Source: Sclerurus mexicanus (taxonomy: Eukaryota; Chordata; Aves; Passeriformes; Furnariidae). Taken from it: 64,000 nucleotides of DNA. The translations under genes were made by a program, and so were the position numbers. The stretch is taken from NCBI GenBank assembly GCA_013396755.1, contig VWZF01002261.1:372001-436000 (forward strand). Reading direction: 5' to 3'. Below are positions 63,780 to 64,000 of the stretch, piece after piece. The notes under the pieces are model-generated. The model saw only the letters and a program-made list of their open reading frames with translations. It did no database searches and was not told the DNA's origin. Numbering within the stretch: the stretch's first letter is position 1; each line of letters starts with the position of its first letter.

Positions 63780-63960
63780 GGGAATTGAAGAACATAATCA
63801 GCAAATAATGCAAATTACTGCTAATCAAATAAATTAATTCATTGCCTTTGATTAGTAAAAATTCAATTCCATCTGCAAAGTGCTGTCTGTAGCAAATTCA
63901 GGCCAAGAATATGCAGCTTGATCAGTAAAGTTTGTAAATAACTTTGCAGCTGAAGTATGT
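63780..63960. promoter_or_regulatory. Candidate enhancer with octamer and TCF/LEF motifs
   Basis: Perfect POU octamer ATGCAAAT at 63808-63815, CTAATCAAAT at 63821-63830, AAATTAATTCATT near 63830, CCTTTGAT (TCF/LEF consensus) at 63845-63852, and GATTAG with more TAAT cores, all within about 55 bases. No coding potential. The segment may continue past the window's right edge. Function is inferred from motif content only. Confidence 0.35.
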
Positions 63961-64000
63961 TGTTCAACTAGTGAAGTTGTAGCTCAGTTGCCAAAGTACT

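Overview
The window looks like AT-rich (roughly 60% A+T) nuclear DNA from a vertebrate, and the repeats point to a bird. They include several CR1 LINE fragments, among them the typical avian 3' end with one AGAATCAC-type tail, and a solo LTR of an endogenous-retrovirus family common in neoavian birds. No Alu, B1 or other mammalian SINE-type repeats were seen. I cannot name the species or chromosome.

I found no protein-coding gene, tRNA, rRNA, CRISPR array or bacterial-type operon. The longest ATG-to-stop frames are 215, 157, 156 and 147 codons. They lie mostly in locally GC-richer patches where stop codons are rarer, and none resembles a protein family I know. The window is best read as a gene desert or a piece of a very large intron.

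Layout: CR1 3' end (about 560-640); CR1 3' piece on the minus strand (5680-5790); C-rich strip with a minus-strand G-quadruplex motif (8575-8599); solo LTR with a 5-bp target-site duplication (12111-12725); AT-rich homeobox-motif stretch (14160-14680); old CR1 fragment on the minus strand (15577-15668); perfect hairpin (18741-18765); plus-strand G-quadruplex motif (20028-20054); two copies of an unidentified ancient repeat (24641-24790 and 29031-29178); two candidate regulatory stretches (25640-26070, 27940-28110); GC-rich patch open on both strands (30434-31214); 20-bp tandem duplication (42211-42250); decayed L1-clade LINE reverse-transcriptase fragment (42847-43195); near-consensus RFX X-box (44998-45011); decayed-looking open frame (54084-54473); internally deleted CR1 ORF2 (61940-62300); and a motif-dense candidate enhancer at the right end (63780-63960).

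The most unusual items are the L1-clade relic, because L1-type LINEs are scarce in birds, and the unidentified repeat pair whose two conserved blocks have exactly the same spacing. I saw no convincing new gene system. The regulatory candidates rest on motif content only and need cross-species alignment.
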